Shown in pieces: positions 19,597 to 28,147 of a stretch of DNA of 64,000 nucleotides. A program made the translations under genes and the position numbers. Under the pieces are notes generated by a model. It was not told the origin of the DNA. It saw nothing but the letters and a program-made list of their open reading frames with translations, and ran no database searches. This DNA comes from Chitinophaga sp. CB10 (GTDB taxonomy: Bacteria; Bacteroidota; Bacteroidia; Chitinophagales; Chitinophagaceae), in contig MLAV02000012.1 in the NCBI GenBank assembly GCA_001870995.2, forward strand, positions 124,001 through 188,000, in the 5' to 3' direction. Within the stretch, counting starts at the first letter, position 1, and each line of letters begins with the position of its first letter.

Positions 19597-19802
19597 TGGA
19601 TGGGCGGATGCAGTGGGCGGATGGGCGCGCAGCGGCCACGAAAGGCGGCATGATTGCCAGGCAGCCACAGGTAACGAGGGCTGGTTGCCTGCAACTACGG
19701 TTGCTGCCATGGCAGCGCCATTGCAAGCAAGCCCGTATAAACGGGACCTTGTACCGCCACTACCCTACATCTTTCCCCCAAAAAATAAAAAAACAACTCC
19801 AT

Positions 19803-19831
19803 AAAAAAAGTCAGGACCGTGGCCCTGACTT
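19803..19831 (-). terminator. Intrinsic terminator of the GntR gene
   Basis: On the minus strand AAGTCAGG and CCTGACTT form a stem, extended by an inner CC/GG pair, and are followed by a run of seven T. It begins 8 bp after the regulator's stop codon. Confidence 0.85.
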
Positions 19832-19838
19832 CTTCCAT

Positions 19839-20519
19839 TTATTTTAACTGCTTGAGCCTATCAAAATGCGGCTGCAGGTGCGACAACATACCTTCCTTAA
19901 ACTCCTTCACCGTGCCTTTGCGTAGTATTTTAACCAAATCCTGGTGGGTAACCTTTCCGGAAACGAACTTTTTATTTTCCAGCTTCATGACATAGCCGAA
20001 AATAGGCAGCAGCAGGTTTTGAAAGCGCTTCATGGTATCATTGCCCGTCATCTCATACAACTTGCCATGGAAGGCGATTTCCGTGCTGATGCGGAAATTT
20101 TTATCCTTGACTTCACGGGCGGCGATTTCCTCGAGCTCGTCCAGGTCCGCTTCCGTCTTGCGGAGGAAAAGCAGGTCAGCGATGCCCATTTCCAGTACCA
20201 GCCTGAGTTCGAACAGGTCCTTCAGGGTGGATTCATCCATGATCTCAGGGTTCAGCACTTTCTCGAACGTGCCTACGATGTCGGGATTGGAAATGACCAT
20301 GCCTGTTTTTTTCTTCGTTTCAATGATGCCGAGCATCTTGAACCGGCTCAAAGCTTCCCGCACCACGTTCCGGCTTACGCCCAGGGCTGCCGCCAGTTCC
20401 AGCTCCGTCGGCAGGGGATCTCCCGGCTTGAAATTCTCCTTCGTAAAGTATTCCCGCAGGCTGGCCTCTACTCGCTCCGCCATGGATTTGGCAGCAATTG
20501 GTTTAATCCCGTTGACCAT
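19839..20519 (-). CDS. GntR/FadR-family transcriptional regulator, candidate sialate-responsive repressor
   Basis: Start taken at ATG 20519 (MVNGIKPIAAKSM), because the upstream in-frame ATG at 20549 would place the palindromic operator inside the gene. The N-terminal winged helix (about 10-75) has GDPLPTELELAAALGVSRNVVREALSRF; the C-terminal FCD domain has the expected ELRLVLEMGIADLL and a later HGKLYEMTGN helix, with metal-site-type histidines (FHGKL, THQDL, HLQPHF). FadR-subfamily proteins bind TnGTnnnACnA sites and respond to small acids; E. coli NanR belongs to this subfamily. It stands directly upstream of the nan operon on the same strand, and related palindromes lie before both. The ligand is inferred; it could also serve the upstream glucan genes. 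Confidence 0.85.
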   Translation of the reverse strand: MVNGIKPIAAKSMAERVEASLREYFTKENFKPGDPLPTELELAAALGVSRNVVREALSRFKMLGIIETKKKTGMVISNPDIVGTFEKVLNPEIMDESTLKDLFELRLVLEMGIADLLFLRKTEADLDELEEIAAREVKDKNFRISTEIAFHGKLYEMTGNDTMKRFQNLLLPIFGYVMKLENKKFVSGKVTHQDLVKILRKGTVKEFKEGMLSHLQPHFDRLKQLK

Positions 20520-20530
20520 GTAAATAAGTT

Positions 20531-20541
20531 TTGTACTACAA
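20531..20541. promoter_or_regulatory. GntR/FadR-type operator before the regulator gene
   Basis: TTGTACTACAA fits the FadR-subfamily consensus TnGTnnnACnA exactly and lies 12 bp before the chosen start. A second half-site-like AGAACAA follows 2 bp later. Autoregulation is the simplest reading. Confidence 0.6.
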
Positions 20542-20591
20542 TAGAACAAATTTACATAAATGGAGGACTTTTCAAAATAGAATCTCTGTGA

Positions 20592-21890
20592 TTAGTTACC
20601 CGTTTTCTTCAGCTTGACTTCCACCCTTTCGCCGGCTTTTTCTATCCGCACTATTTTTTGTACGGAAGCGCCCGCGCCTGTAACGTAGGAGCGGTTCACG
20701 TAATCGGTAGTCGTGTTCTGGAATGCGCCGTTGAGGTAATGGTCCGTGTAGCCAATCACTTCCGCGCGGGTGAAAGTATGATCGAAGTCGAATTGCGTGT
20801 AGAGGAAATACTCGCCCGGCATGAGGTTTACAAATTCGAAATGGCCTTTATCGTCATACACATCAGTGGTTTTAATGCAAGCCGCCGCATCGTCCAGCAA
20901 AGGCGCGGGAGTGTTTCCCTTCTTGCGGGCAGCCTGGTTGAGCTTCAGCCACTCCTGGTAATAAGCCGTGTAAGGGATCAGCACCACGCGCGTTCCCTTT
21001 GGCGCAAACTGTTTGGGATTAGCGTTCACCTTGAGTTTCCCTAGGATGGAATGGTCCTCCGTATCAAAATCACGGGCAAACACTTCGCCTGCGATGAGCG
21101 AGTTGCCCTCCTTAATCATCTTCATGGTGGCCACTTTATCGAAAGGCGCTTTCACGGGGTTGTAATCCAGTTCCAGGTCCACCAGCTTCAGCTGCTGCCC
21201 TTTGCTGTAGACGTCCACCTGCCAGAGGCGGCGTGTATCCTTATCGATATATGACACGGAACGCTCATTAGTAGCGGGTTCAAACACCGTCACTTCCCAA
21301 ACATTGTGACTGCCGGTGTACTTGCTGGTGAAGGTATTGCTCTTTACCTGCTCCACCACGGCGGCTTTCACGTGTTGCTCATCGTCCGGTTTGTAGTCAT
21401 ACACTGGAATTTCCGTCGTATAGCCGGAAGTAAGCGGCAGCGCGGCCAGGAGGTACGGATAAGTGTAGCTGTCCACGAAAAAGGTATTACCCGCATCTGT
21501 CACCTGGATTTTCTTACCGCTTTTTTTATCGTGGTATGTTCCTGTAACGTCCTTGCCAAAATGCAGCGCCATATCCTTTATGCTGCTGTGGGACGCACGG
21601 TACAAGGGTTTGAACGTTTGCAGGTCCGACACGGCGGTATCTACCCAGGGCTCGTCCATCCCATAGATAGTCATATTCGCCGCTACGAGGAGCTGATTAT
21701 TGTCCGTTTTCACGTTGAGTTTAAACGCACCGATTTCCGTTTCCTCTCCATCTTTAATAGCGAAGCAAGTGAGGTTATATTTCCCGGGATGCAACATTTT
21801 ACGATCAAAACGGGATTGGGCCGCGCTGTTATTGGCGAACAGGCCGAGGGCCAACAGGCATGCGAAAAAGCGTATTGAATGAACCAGCAT
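20592..21890 (-). CDS. Exported protein of unknown function, 432 aa, DUF3108-like
   Basis: A signal peptide (1-24, ending NSAAQ) precedes a beta-rich protein. The first two thirds (DRKMLHPGKYNLTCF, then YLLAALPLTSGYTTEIPVYDY) resemble the DUF3108 fold, whose members are periplasmic or outer-membrane-associated proteins of unknown role. The end (FEFVNLMPGEYFLY) resembles a carboxypeptidase-regulatory-like strand region. The gene sits between the GH144 glucanase gene (132 bp upstream) and the GntR gene on the same strand, so it may be the last structural gene of the beta-glucan locus. No catalytic motif was recognised. I am sure it is a gene and unsure of the family. Confidence 0.75.
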   Translation of the reverse strand: MLVHSIRFFACLLALGLFANNSAAQSRFDRKMLHPGKYNLTCFAIKDGEETEIGAFKLNVKTDNNQLLVAANMTIYGMDEPWVDTAVSDLQTFKPLYRASHSSIKDMALHFGKDVTGTYHDKKSGKKIQVTDAGNTFFVDSYTYPYLLAALPLTSGYTTEIPVYDYKPDDEQHVKAAVVEQVKSNTFTSKYTGSHNVWEVTVFEPATNERSVSYIDKDTRRLWQVDVYSKGQQLKLVDLELDYNPVKAPFDKVATMKMIKEGNSLIAGEVFARDFDTEDHSILGKLKVNANPKQFAPKGTRVVLIPYTAYYQEWLKLNQAARKKGNTPAPLLDDAAACIKTTDVYDDKGHFEFVNLMPGEYFLYTQFDFDHTFTRAEVIGYTDHYLNGAFQNTTTDYVNRSYVTGAGASVQKIVRIEKAGERVEVKLKKTGN

Positions 21891-22022
21891 AGCTTTACAG
21901 ATAAATTATCACCTGGTACAAAGCTATGGGAATTTTTAAGCAGCGGGAATCGTGGGAAAGCGGGATTAGCATCTACCTGTTTCCGGGTAGAGCGAGGTTT
22001 GGTGGTGATGCGTACACGCTGG

Positions 22023-23330
22023 TTACTTCACCCACGGGCTGCTGATCTCCAGCTTCCTCAATGCCTCCTGGATTTCCGGGTTAGCCATAAACAGCCGCCA
22101 AAGCAAGCCGCTTCTATAATTCTCAATCATCACCACTATCGGCCCCTGGTCGATGGCTAAATACTGGTTATCAAACCAGCCTGCGGACTCATTAAACGCA
22201 TCGTAAAAACCGTACTCGCCCCACAACCTGTCCCCTACTTTATTGTAAAAATATTTCAGGGCCTGCATGGAATATTCCGGCGTGTAAGGAAAGGACGAGA
22301 GCGCGGCTGTTGGCGTAATCACCCCCAAATCGTTGGTGGGCGAATGCGCGTTGTAGAATTCCTGGTTATCGCTGGCGGTAAGCCCCCAGCAGTCGGGCCC
22401 GTAGCCTTTGTAATGCTTAGGGTTCTCTATGCAGTACTGCCGGTTGATGAGCGTGTGATGCTTATTCTGCTCCCAGTAATCGGCATAGCGGTCTTTAAGT
22501 CCCCGCGGGTCCAGCCCGAGGAAGGAATAGTGCGCGAAGAACAAAGGTCCGCCGTAATCGAAGCCCAGCGGCAGTTTGATGCCGTAATAAGTTTTCCCGT
22601 TGAAAAAATAATTACTCATGGCCCAGCCCTGGTGGTAGAGTTTGGGCGATACCGGGTAATTAGGCGAAGCCACCGCCAGGATGTAGGCGATCAAACATTC
22701 GTTCCAGCCATGAATCTGGTGGTTCATGCTCCAACCGTTGTTGGGCGACCAATGCCAGTAAAGTACATTTTGTCCGCCCTGGGTGTACCAGCTCCATTCC
22801 GCGTCGTTCCACATCCAGGTGATTTTATTGCGCAGCTCTGTTTCCTTGGGCGTATCGCGGTTGAAGTACTGTCGAACGGCGAGCAGGCCCTGGAACATGA
22901 ATGCGCTCTCTACGAGGTCGCCCCCATCGTCCTTACGGCCAAAGGGAATGGTTTTGCCGGTAGCGCCGTTCATCCAGTGGGGCCATATACCGTGGTAGCT
23001 GTCCGCCTTCCAGAGGAAGTTCACAATTTTCAGCAGGCGGTCCAGTCCTTGTTCGCGGGTGATGAAGCCGCGTTCAATACCTACGATGATGGCCATTACG
23101 CCAAAGCCGGAGCCGCCGATGGTAACGGTTTCCGGTGTGGGCGTACGCTCAGGCGCCAGTCCGGATACGGGGTGCGCGAATTTCCAGAAGTAGTTGAAAG
23201 TGCGTTGCTGGACTAAGGTGAGCAAGGCGGAATCGCCCAGCTGTGGCCGGGCGGCGGGCTTTTTGCGTTGGGCATGGGCGGAGAGCATGCCGGCGAGTAA
23301 GAGTATGGTAATGATGGATCGTGTGAACAT
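22023..23330 (-). CDS. GH144-type endo-beta-1,2-glucanase (glucoamylase-family fold)
   Basis: A 435-residue exported protein (signal 1-20, ending SAHAQ). The alpha/alpha-barrel sequence shows family landmarks: QQRTFNYFWKFAHP, ETVTIGGSGFGVMA, KDDGGDLVESAFMFQGLLA, WHWSPNNGWSMNHQIHGWNE, GYGPDCWGLTASD, SFPYTPEYSMQALKYFY and YLAIDQGPIVVMIENYRSG. This pattern is that of the GH144 family, founded on a Chitinophaga endo-beta-1,2-glucanase; related sequences are often labelled glucoamylase family protein. Its place after a SusC/SusD pair supports uptake of the sophoro-oligosaccharides it releases from linear or cyclic beta-1,2-glucans. The 203-bp gap to susD contains 42-bp repeats and a hairpin. Substrate is inferred from family. 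Confidence 0.85.
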   Translation of the reverse strand: MFTRSIITILLLAGMLSAHAQRKKPAARPQLGDSALLTLVQQRTFNYFWKFAHPVSGLAPERTPTPETVTIGGSGFGVMAIIVGIERGFITREQGLDRLLKIVNFLWKADSYHGIWPHWMNGATGKTIPFGRKDDGGDLVESAFMFQGLLAVRQYFNRDTPKETELRNKITWMWNDAEWSWYTQGGQNVLYWHWSPNNGWSMNHQIHGWNECLIAYILAVASPNYPVSPKLYHQGWAMSNYFFNGKTYYGIKLPLGFDYGGPLFFAHYSFLGLDPRGLKDRYADYWEQNKHHTLINRQYCIENPKHYKGYGPDCWGLTASDNQEFYNAHSPTNDLGVITPTAALSSFPYTPEYSMQALKYFYNKVGDRLWGEYGFYDAFNESAGWFDNQYLAIDQGPIVVMIENYRSGLLWRLFMANPEIQEALRKLEISSPWVK

Positions 23331-23358
23331 TAATTGATGGTTAGGTGGTGGATGAATT

Positions 23359-23386
23359 GGTTCGGGGAGCTGCAGCTGCCCGAACC
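23359..23386 (-). other. Near-perfect hairpin in the SusD-GH144 gap
   Basis: GGTTCGGG and CCCGAACC enclose AGCTGCAGCT, itself a palindrome, giving an almost complete 28-nt inverted repeat with one internal mismatch pair. It lies 28 bp before the GH144 start. No T-run follows, so it is not an ordinary terminator; RNA stabilisation or processing is possible. Confidence 0.7.
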
Positions 23387-23504
23387 AGTTTAACCAGATT
23401 CATTCGGAGGATTAAAGGCCCCCGAACCAGTTTTACCAGATTCATTCGGAAACTCCAAGGCCCCCGAACCAGTTTTATCAAATTCATTCGGAAACTCCAA
23501 GGCC
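23379..23504. repeat. Three contiguous 42-bp tandem repeats
   Basis: Units begin at 23379, 23421 and 23463, each opening with CCCGAACCAG and containing TTCATTCGGA. Units 2 and 3 differ at two or three positions; unit 1 is more divergent in its last third. The first unit's CCCGAACC is also an arm of the adjacent hairpin, so on the transcript each repeat could offer an alternative pairing partner. No spacers exist, so this is not a CRISPR. Confidence 0.85.
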
Positions 23505-23533
23505 TGGCTGATTTGCCTCAGTAACCTCCATAT

Positions 23534-25039
23534 CTAATAATTCGGATTCTGCTGCAGCTTCCCCTGGCTAAACTGTATCTGTGTAAACGGTATCGGAAAC
23601 ACCTCATGCTTCCCTACCACAAACGTTTTCCCGTGCTTACTGAACGCCGCCACGGCCGTTCCCGGCGCCAGGCCATTCTCCCGCACCAGTTCAAAATACC
23701 GGTCATGTTCCATGGCCAGCTCTACGCGCCTTTCATGCCAGATGTCCTGCAAGGTGACGCTGGGTTTGCCCGCAAGCCCCGCCCGCACGCGCAATGCAGA
23801 TACGTCCGCCGCGGCCGCGCCGCCATTGCCCAGCGCCAGCGCCGCCTCTGCATGGATCAGCAATACTTCCGCCAGGCGAAGGATGCGCAGGTTCTTGGGC
23901 AGCCGGTCCTGGTTGCCGCAAAACTGCTCCATGGTGCGACTATGATACGCCTTGTAATTATACCGGTCGTTCTCTACGCTATCCCTGCCGGGGATGCGAA
24001 AATTATCCCAAAGGATTGTACCCGTTGGGCCTACGGTAATAACGGTGGCGGCTAAACGCTTATCGCCGGGTTCATATTCATTCACCAAACTTTGGGAAGG
24101 GCCGCCGAAGCCCCAGCCGAGGTCCGCCCAGCCGCGCTTACCGCCGGCGCGGGGGCCCTGGCTGTTGCTGTAAACTTCCACCGCTGCGTCGCAGGTGGCA
24201 TTTGTCCCGGTTTGAATTTCAAAAAGCGATTCGGAATTATTCGCGCCTGCCTGCCGCCATATGGTAGCATAGTCCGTTACCAGGCTGTAAGGCCCTACCT
24301 TACCGGTTATAACGGAGTCGGATAAACTGAATGCCCGCTGCCAGTTGCGCCGGTACAACATCACTTTCGCCAGCATGCCGGCTGCAGCGCCTTTCGTGGC
24401 CCTGCCAACCGCGCTGCCGCTTGCCCCTTTCGCCGGGAGGTTGGCCAACGCAAATTCCAGGTCCGATATAATCAGCTGGTAAATATCATCCGCGCTGGCG
24501 CGGGTTTGATACTGGTCCTGCGCGGCTTCCGTCGGCGTCAGCACCTTATCGATCTTAGGCACGCCGCCGAAGATGCGCACCAGGTTAAAGTAAAAATATC
24601 CCCGCAGAAAATGCACCTCACCCTGCAAACGGCTCTTGGTGGCCGCATCCAGGGAAGTGGAAGACTCCAGCGATCCCAACGCCTTGTTGGCCCTGGCGAT
24701 GGCCTGGTAGTAGCCGGACCAGAGGTCGTTAAACGTACTGTTGTTCGCATCCATCGTGAGGTTGTCCAGCTGGCCCTGCGTTGGCGCGGCATCGTCCGGA
24801 CTGCTTCCCTTATCCGCATCGTCAGAGGCGATGTTCGTCACGCCGATAAACGGAAAACCATGCAGCTTGCCCACCCACATGTTATTATAAATACCGGTCA
24901 CCAGGTTCTGCGCGGTGGCCGGGTCGCTGGCAGCCGCGTCTTCATCAATCTGGCCCTGGGGCTTCACGTCCAGGTAGTTATTACAGGCAAACAATGCGGA
25001 CATGAAAACGGCGCCGGTTATAGCAAATATCTTCTTCAT
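23534..25039 (-). CDS. SusD/RagB-type lipoprotein of the beta-glucan locus
   Basis: A 501-residue protein with a lipoprotein signal (MSALFAC, lipid cysteine at 19) and the typical start NNYLDVKPQGQIDEDAA. Helical repeats include LQGEVHFLRGYFYFNLVRIFGGVPKI; the C-terminal SusD part shows RILRLAEVLLIHAEAALA and DIWHERRVELAMEHDRYFELVRENG. It follows its SusC by 12 bp and precedes the GH144 gene, so it probably binds beta-1,2-glucan oligosaccharides at the cell surface. Confidence 0.93.
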   Translation of the reverse strand: MKKIFAITGAVFMSALFACNNYLDVKPQGQIDEDAAASDPATAQNLVTGIYNNMWVGKLHGFPFIGVTNIASDDADKGSSPDDAAPTQGQLDNLTMDANNSTFNDLWSGYYQAIARANKALGSLESSTSLDAATKSRLQGEVHFLRGYFYFNLVRIFGGVPKIDKVLTPTEAAQDQYQTRASADDIYQLIISDLEFALANLPAKGASGSAVGRATKGAAAGMLAKVMLYRRNWQRAFSLSDSVITGKVGPYSLVTDYATIWRQAGANNSESLFEIQTGTNATCDAAVEVYSNSQGPRAGGKRGWADLGWGFGGPSQSLVNEYEPGDKRLAATVITVGPTGTILWDNFRIPGRDSVENDRYNYKAYHSRTMEQFCGNQDRLPKNLRILRLAEVLLIHAEAALALGNGGAAAADVSALRVRAGLAGKPSVTLQDIWHERRVELAMEHDRYFELVRENGLAPGTAVAAFSKHGKTFVVGKHEVFPIPFTQIQFSQGKLQQNPNY

Positions 25040-25051
25040 GACTTACGTTTT

Positions 25052-28000
25052 TTAGAATGAAACATTAACACCGAAACCGAAGGTGCGGGTAATAGGATAA
25101 GCGTTTAGCTCAATCCCCGCATCCAGTATGCCGCTGGTGTTGTTGGTGGAATTGGTGGCCGTATTCACCCGGTTATTAATACTGTTGTCATAATCGATGG
25201 TACCGCCTGGCAGCTCCGGACTAAAGCCTGTAAACCGCATCAGCGTGAAGAGGTTTTGCGCGGTGAGGTACACGCGGAAGCGTGTAAGTCCCATCCGTTT
25301 CAACGTTTGCTCCGGCAGATTGTAACCGATGGTAAGGTTGTTACAACGCAGGAAGTTACCGGATTCCACGAAGTACGTAGAGGCGGGAAGGTTAGAGGTG
25401 ATCAGGCGGGGATCGGTAGCGGACGGGCGGTCCGGCTTCCAGCGATTGTTCTCATAATCCGCTTCAATGTTATCCGTGTTTTCAAAACGGTAAGCCTTTT
25501 TACCGTTATAGATTTTATTTCCGCCGCTGCCATAGAAATCCGCCGAAAAATCAAAACTCTTATATTTCAATCCCAGGTTGAAACCATAAAAATATTTCGG
25601 CTGGTAGGAACCTACAAACTGCCGGTCGCTGGCGTTGATGATTCCATCCCCGTTGAAATCCTTGTAGCGCAGGTCCCCAGGGCGAATGTTGCCTTTGTTG
25701 GGATCATTTTTGATATTCGGATCGCTGTTAATTTCATCCTGGCTCTGGTAAACGCCCAGGGATTCCAGCACGTAAAAGCTGGCTACAGGCTGACCATTAT
25801 CCGTGCGCGTGATATAGCTCTGCTGCCCTACACCACCGCCCAGCAGGGCCTGGCCGCCGGCGAGGTTGGTGACTTCATTTTTATTGAAGGAAATATTTCC
25901 GCCAACGTTGTAGCTGAAGTCTTTGGAGATATCATCCTTCCAGTTGAGGGACACTTCAAAACCGGTATTCTTAAACGACGCAGCATTGGTGATGTACGTA
26001 TTATCCGGGTCGCCTAAAATACTGGGGATGTTCACCACGATCAGCGCATCGGAGGTTTTCTTGTTGTAGTAATCCAGCTCCCCGCTGAGCCGCTCGTCCA
26101 GCAGGCTGAATTCAAAACCAACGTCAAACTGCGTGGTGGTTTCCCATTTCAGGTTATTGTCCTTCGTGTCCTGCAGGGCAATCCCCTGCGTGATGCTGTT
26201 ATCAAAGAAGTACGGCAGGTTAACGGTTGCCGTATTGATATAGGCGTTGGTAGGAATATTATCATTCCCGAGTTGTCCCCAGCTGGCGCGGAATTTCAGG
26301 AAGTCGAACAACTGCTGATCCTTCATAAATTCTTCCTGCGTCATCACCCAGCCGATGCCCACGGTGGGAAAATAGCCCCAGCGTTCTTTGAATTTGGAGC
26401 TGCCATCCGCACGGATGGAAGCGCTCAGGAGATAGCGGTCATCGTAGCTGTAGCTGGCGCGGCCCACGAAGGATTGGCGGGCGTATTTATCCCCGCGGTT
26501 GTAGAGGGTGGACTGCACGTTGGGATCGCCGAGGTCGAGGTACCAGAGGTCTTTCTGCGCCGGCACATTGATGCGGGAGCCCAGCAGGAAGGTGCTGTAG
26601 AAGCCTTCCGTCACGGAGCCGGCCAGTACGGTGAGGTGATGCTTCCCGAATGAGTGATCGAAGGTGGCGGTATTATCCCATACCCATCCCTGCTGCCGGC
26701 TGTCATTAATTTGCAGTTTACTGTTATCCTGGCGCTGGTTACCGCCGGCCACCAGGAAAGTTTTATCATCGTTAAGGAACTGGTAGTTGTACACGCGGTC
26801 GTAGCCCCAGCGCAGGTCCGCGTTGAAAGCGGAGCGCAGCTTCAGCCATTTTGCCGGGTTATATTCCAGCGCGATGTTGCCCTGCAGGCGGGAATCCTGT
26901 TGGAGGTAATTGCGTTTATCCACCTGCAGCATCGGGTTGGCAACGTTGCCCCAGGCGGAGGTATTGCCATAGCGGCCGCCTTCCTGCACCGGCACTACCG
27001 GCGCGGCCCGGTAGATGTTGCCGTAGATGTCAAATAGGGAAACGTTTTGGCCGCTGCCCCGGGAATAGGATAACTGCGAAGTTAATTTCCATTTCTCGGA
27101 GATGTTCAGGTCGTTGTTAGCGCGGAAGGTGAAGCGGCGGAAATCGTTCGTACGTACGATACCGTTATCCTCGATATAACCGGCGCTGTAGTAGTAAGTA
27201 TATTTATCAGAGCCGCCTGACACGGATACGTTGTGATTCATCTGGAAAGCCTTGCGCAGCAGGGCATCATACCAGTTGGTGGAGCCGCCGTAGGCCGCGG
27301 CGTCGGTGTTCGGATCTTTGGAGGGGGCGGCATCCCTGAGGTAATCGATATACTGGTTCCTGTCCGCCATTTTCACCAGGTGGGCCGCTTCGCGGAAGCC
27401 GGCCTGGCCGTCGTACCGGATTTCCATTTTGCCTGCCTTGCCTTTCCGGGTGGTGATGATCACGACGCCGTTGGCAGCGCGCACGCCGTAAATGGCTGCA
27501 GAAGCGTCTTTCAGCACGTCCATGCTGACGATATCGGCGTTGTTGATATTGCGGATATCATCCGTCAGCACGCCGTCCACTACATACAGCGGATTGGCGC
27601 CGCCCATGACGGAGCCGGTACCTCTGACGCGCACCTGTGGCTGCGTATTCGGTTGCCCGGAGTTGATGATTTGCACCCCGGCTACTTTACCCTGCATGGC
27701 CTGGGTGGCGGTGAGTACGGGTTGGCGGGCCAGGTCCTCTCCTTTTACGGAGGCGATGGCGCCGGTTACGTCCCTTTTGCGCTGGGTGCCGTAACCTACG
27801 ACTACCACGCCGCCCAGCTGGTTCTGGTCTTTAGCGAGCTGGATGTTTACGCCCGATTGGCCGGCGTTTACCACCCGCGACTGGCTGACGTACCCGAGGT
27901 AGGAAACGACGATGGTGCCCGATTCCCCGGGCAGGCGCACGGTAAAAGAGCCATCGGGCCCGGTGGTAGTGCCGGCGCTGGTACCTTGTATGCGAACAGT

Positions 28001-28147
28001 TACGCCTATCAGTGCTTCTCCTGTTGCCGAGTCCTTCACTGTGCCTTTCACCGGATCTGTTTGCTGTGCCGGCGCGTTGGCGGCGAAGATGACCAGCATC
28101 ATCCCCGCCAGCCATGCGCCGCGGATCTTTGTAACGGTTATGCTCAT
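25052..28147 (-). CDS. SusC/RagA-type TonB-dependent receptor of the beta-glucan locus, 1031 aa
   Basis: Signal peptide 1-28 (ending ANAPAQ), carboxypeptidase-regulatory-like domain (about 32-110, KGTVKDSATGEALIGVTV), plug with VRGTGSVMGG, PLYVVDG and MDVLKDASAAIYGVRAANGVV, and a barrel ending FGFGVNVSF. The plug sequence lacks the second alanine-threonine pair seen in the other two SusC proteins (DASAAIYG rather than DASATAIYG). It is the first gene of SusC-SusD-GH144. Its leader carries nested inverted repeats ending at the start codon, and a promoter is predicted about 110 bp upstream. Confidence 0.95.
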   Translation of the reverse strand: MSITVTKIRGAWLAGMMLVIFAANAPAQQTDPVKGTVKDSATGEALIGVTVRIQGTSAGTTTGPDGSFTVRLPGESGTIVVSYLGYVSQSRVVNAGQSGVNIQLAKDQNQLGGVVVVGYGTQRKRDVTGAIASVKGEDLARQPVLTATQAMQGKVAGVQIINSGQPNTQPQVRVRGTGSVMGGANPLYVVDGVLTDDIRNINNADIVSMDVLKDASAAIYGVRAANGVVIITTRKGKAGKMEIRYDGQAGFREAAHLVKMADRNQYIDYLRDAAPSKDPNTDAAAYGGSTNWYDALLRKAFQMNHNVSVSGGSDKYTYYYSAGYIEDNGIVRTNDFRRFTFRANNDLNISEKWKLTSQLSYSRGSGQNVSLFDIYGNIYRAAPVVPVQEGGRYGNTSAWGNVANPMLQVDKRNYLQQDSRLQGNIALEYNPAKWLKLRSAFNADLRWGYDRVYNYQFLNDDKTFLVAGGNQRQDNSKLQINDSRQQGWVWDNTATFDHSFGKHHLTVLAGSVTEGFYSTFLLGSRINVPAQKDLWYLDLGDPNVQSTLYNRGDKYARQSFVGRASYSYDDRYLLSASIRADGSSKFKERWGYFPTVGIGWVMTQEEFMKDQQLFDFLKFRASWGQLGNDNIPTNAYINTATVNLPYFFDNSITQGIALQDTKDNNLKWETTTQFDVGFEFSLLDERLSGELDYYNKKTSDALIVVNIPSILGDPDNTYITNAASFKNTGFEVSLNWKDDISKDFSYNVGGNISFNKNEVTNLAGGQALLGGGVGQQSYITRTDNGQPVASFYVLESLGVYQSQDEINSDPNIKNDPNKGNIRPGDLRYKDFNGDGIINASDRQFVGSYQPKYFYGFNLGLKYKSFDFSADFYGSGGNKIYNGKKAYRFENTDNIEADYENNRWKPDRPSATDPRLITSNLPASTYFVESGNFLRCNNLTIGYNLPEQTLKRMGLTRFRVYLTAQNLFTLMRFTGFSPELPGGTIDYDNSINNRVNTATNSTNNTSGILDAGIELNAYPITRTFGFGVNVSF

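Larger units (their letters stand above)
19297..19838. other. 542-bp intergenic region between nan SusC and the GntR gene
   Basis: Holds, from left to right, the SusC leader, an operator-like palindrome and promoter (19422-19464), a G-rich 13-bp tandem repeat tract and the regulator's terminator. The open frames across the G-rich tract are proline-rich on the minus strand and composition-driven; no gene is supported. Confidence 0.7.

Noticed and set aside
19420..19726. Proline-rich minus-strand frames of 79-96 codons
   Set aside because: They translate the G-rich tandem repeat and have no start context or recognisable domain.
23379..23504. Possible CRISPR or a 14-residue repeat peptide (42 is a multiple of 3)
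   Set aside because: Units abut without spacers, and in the frame that stays open across most units no start codon with a complete frame is available; a stop occurs in unit 1.
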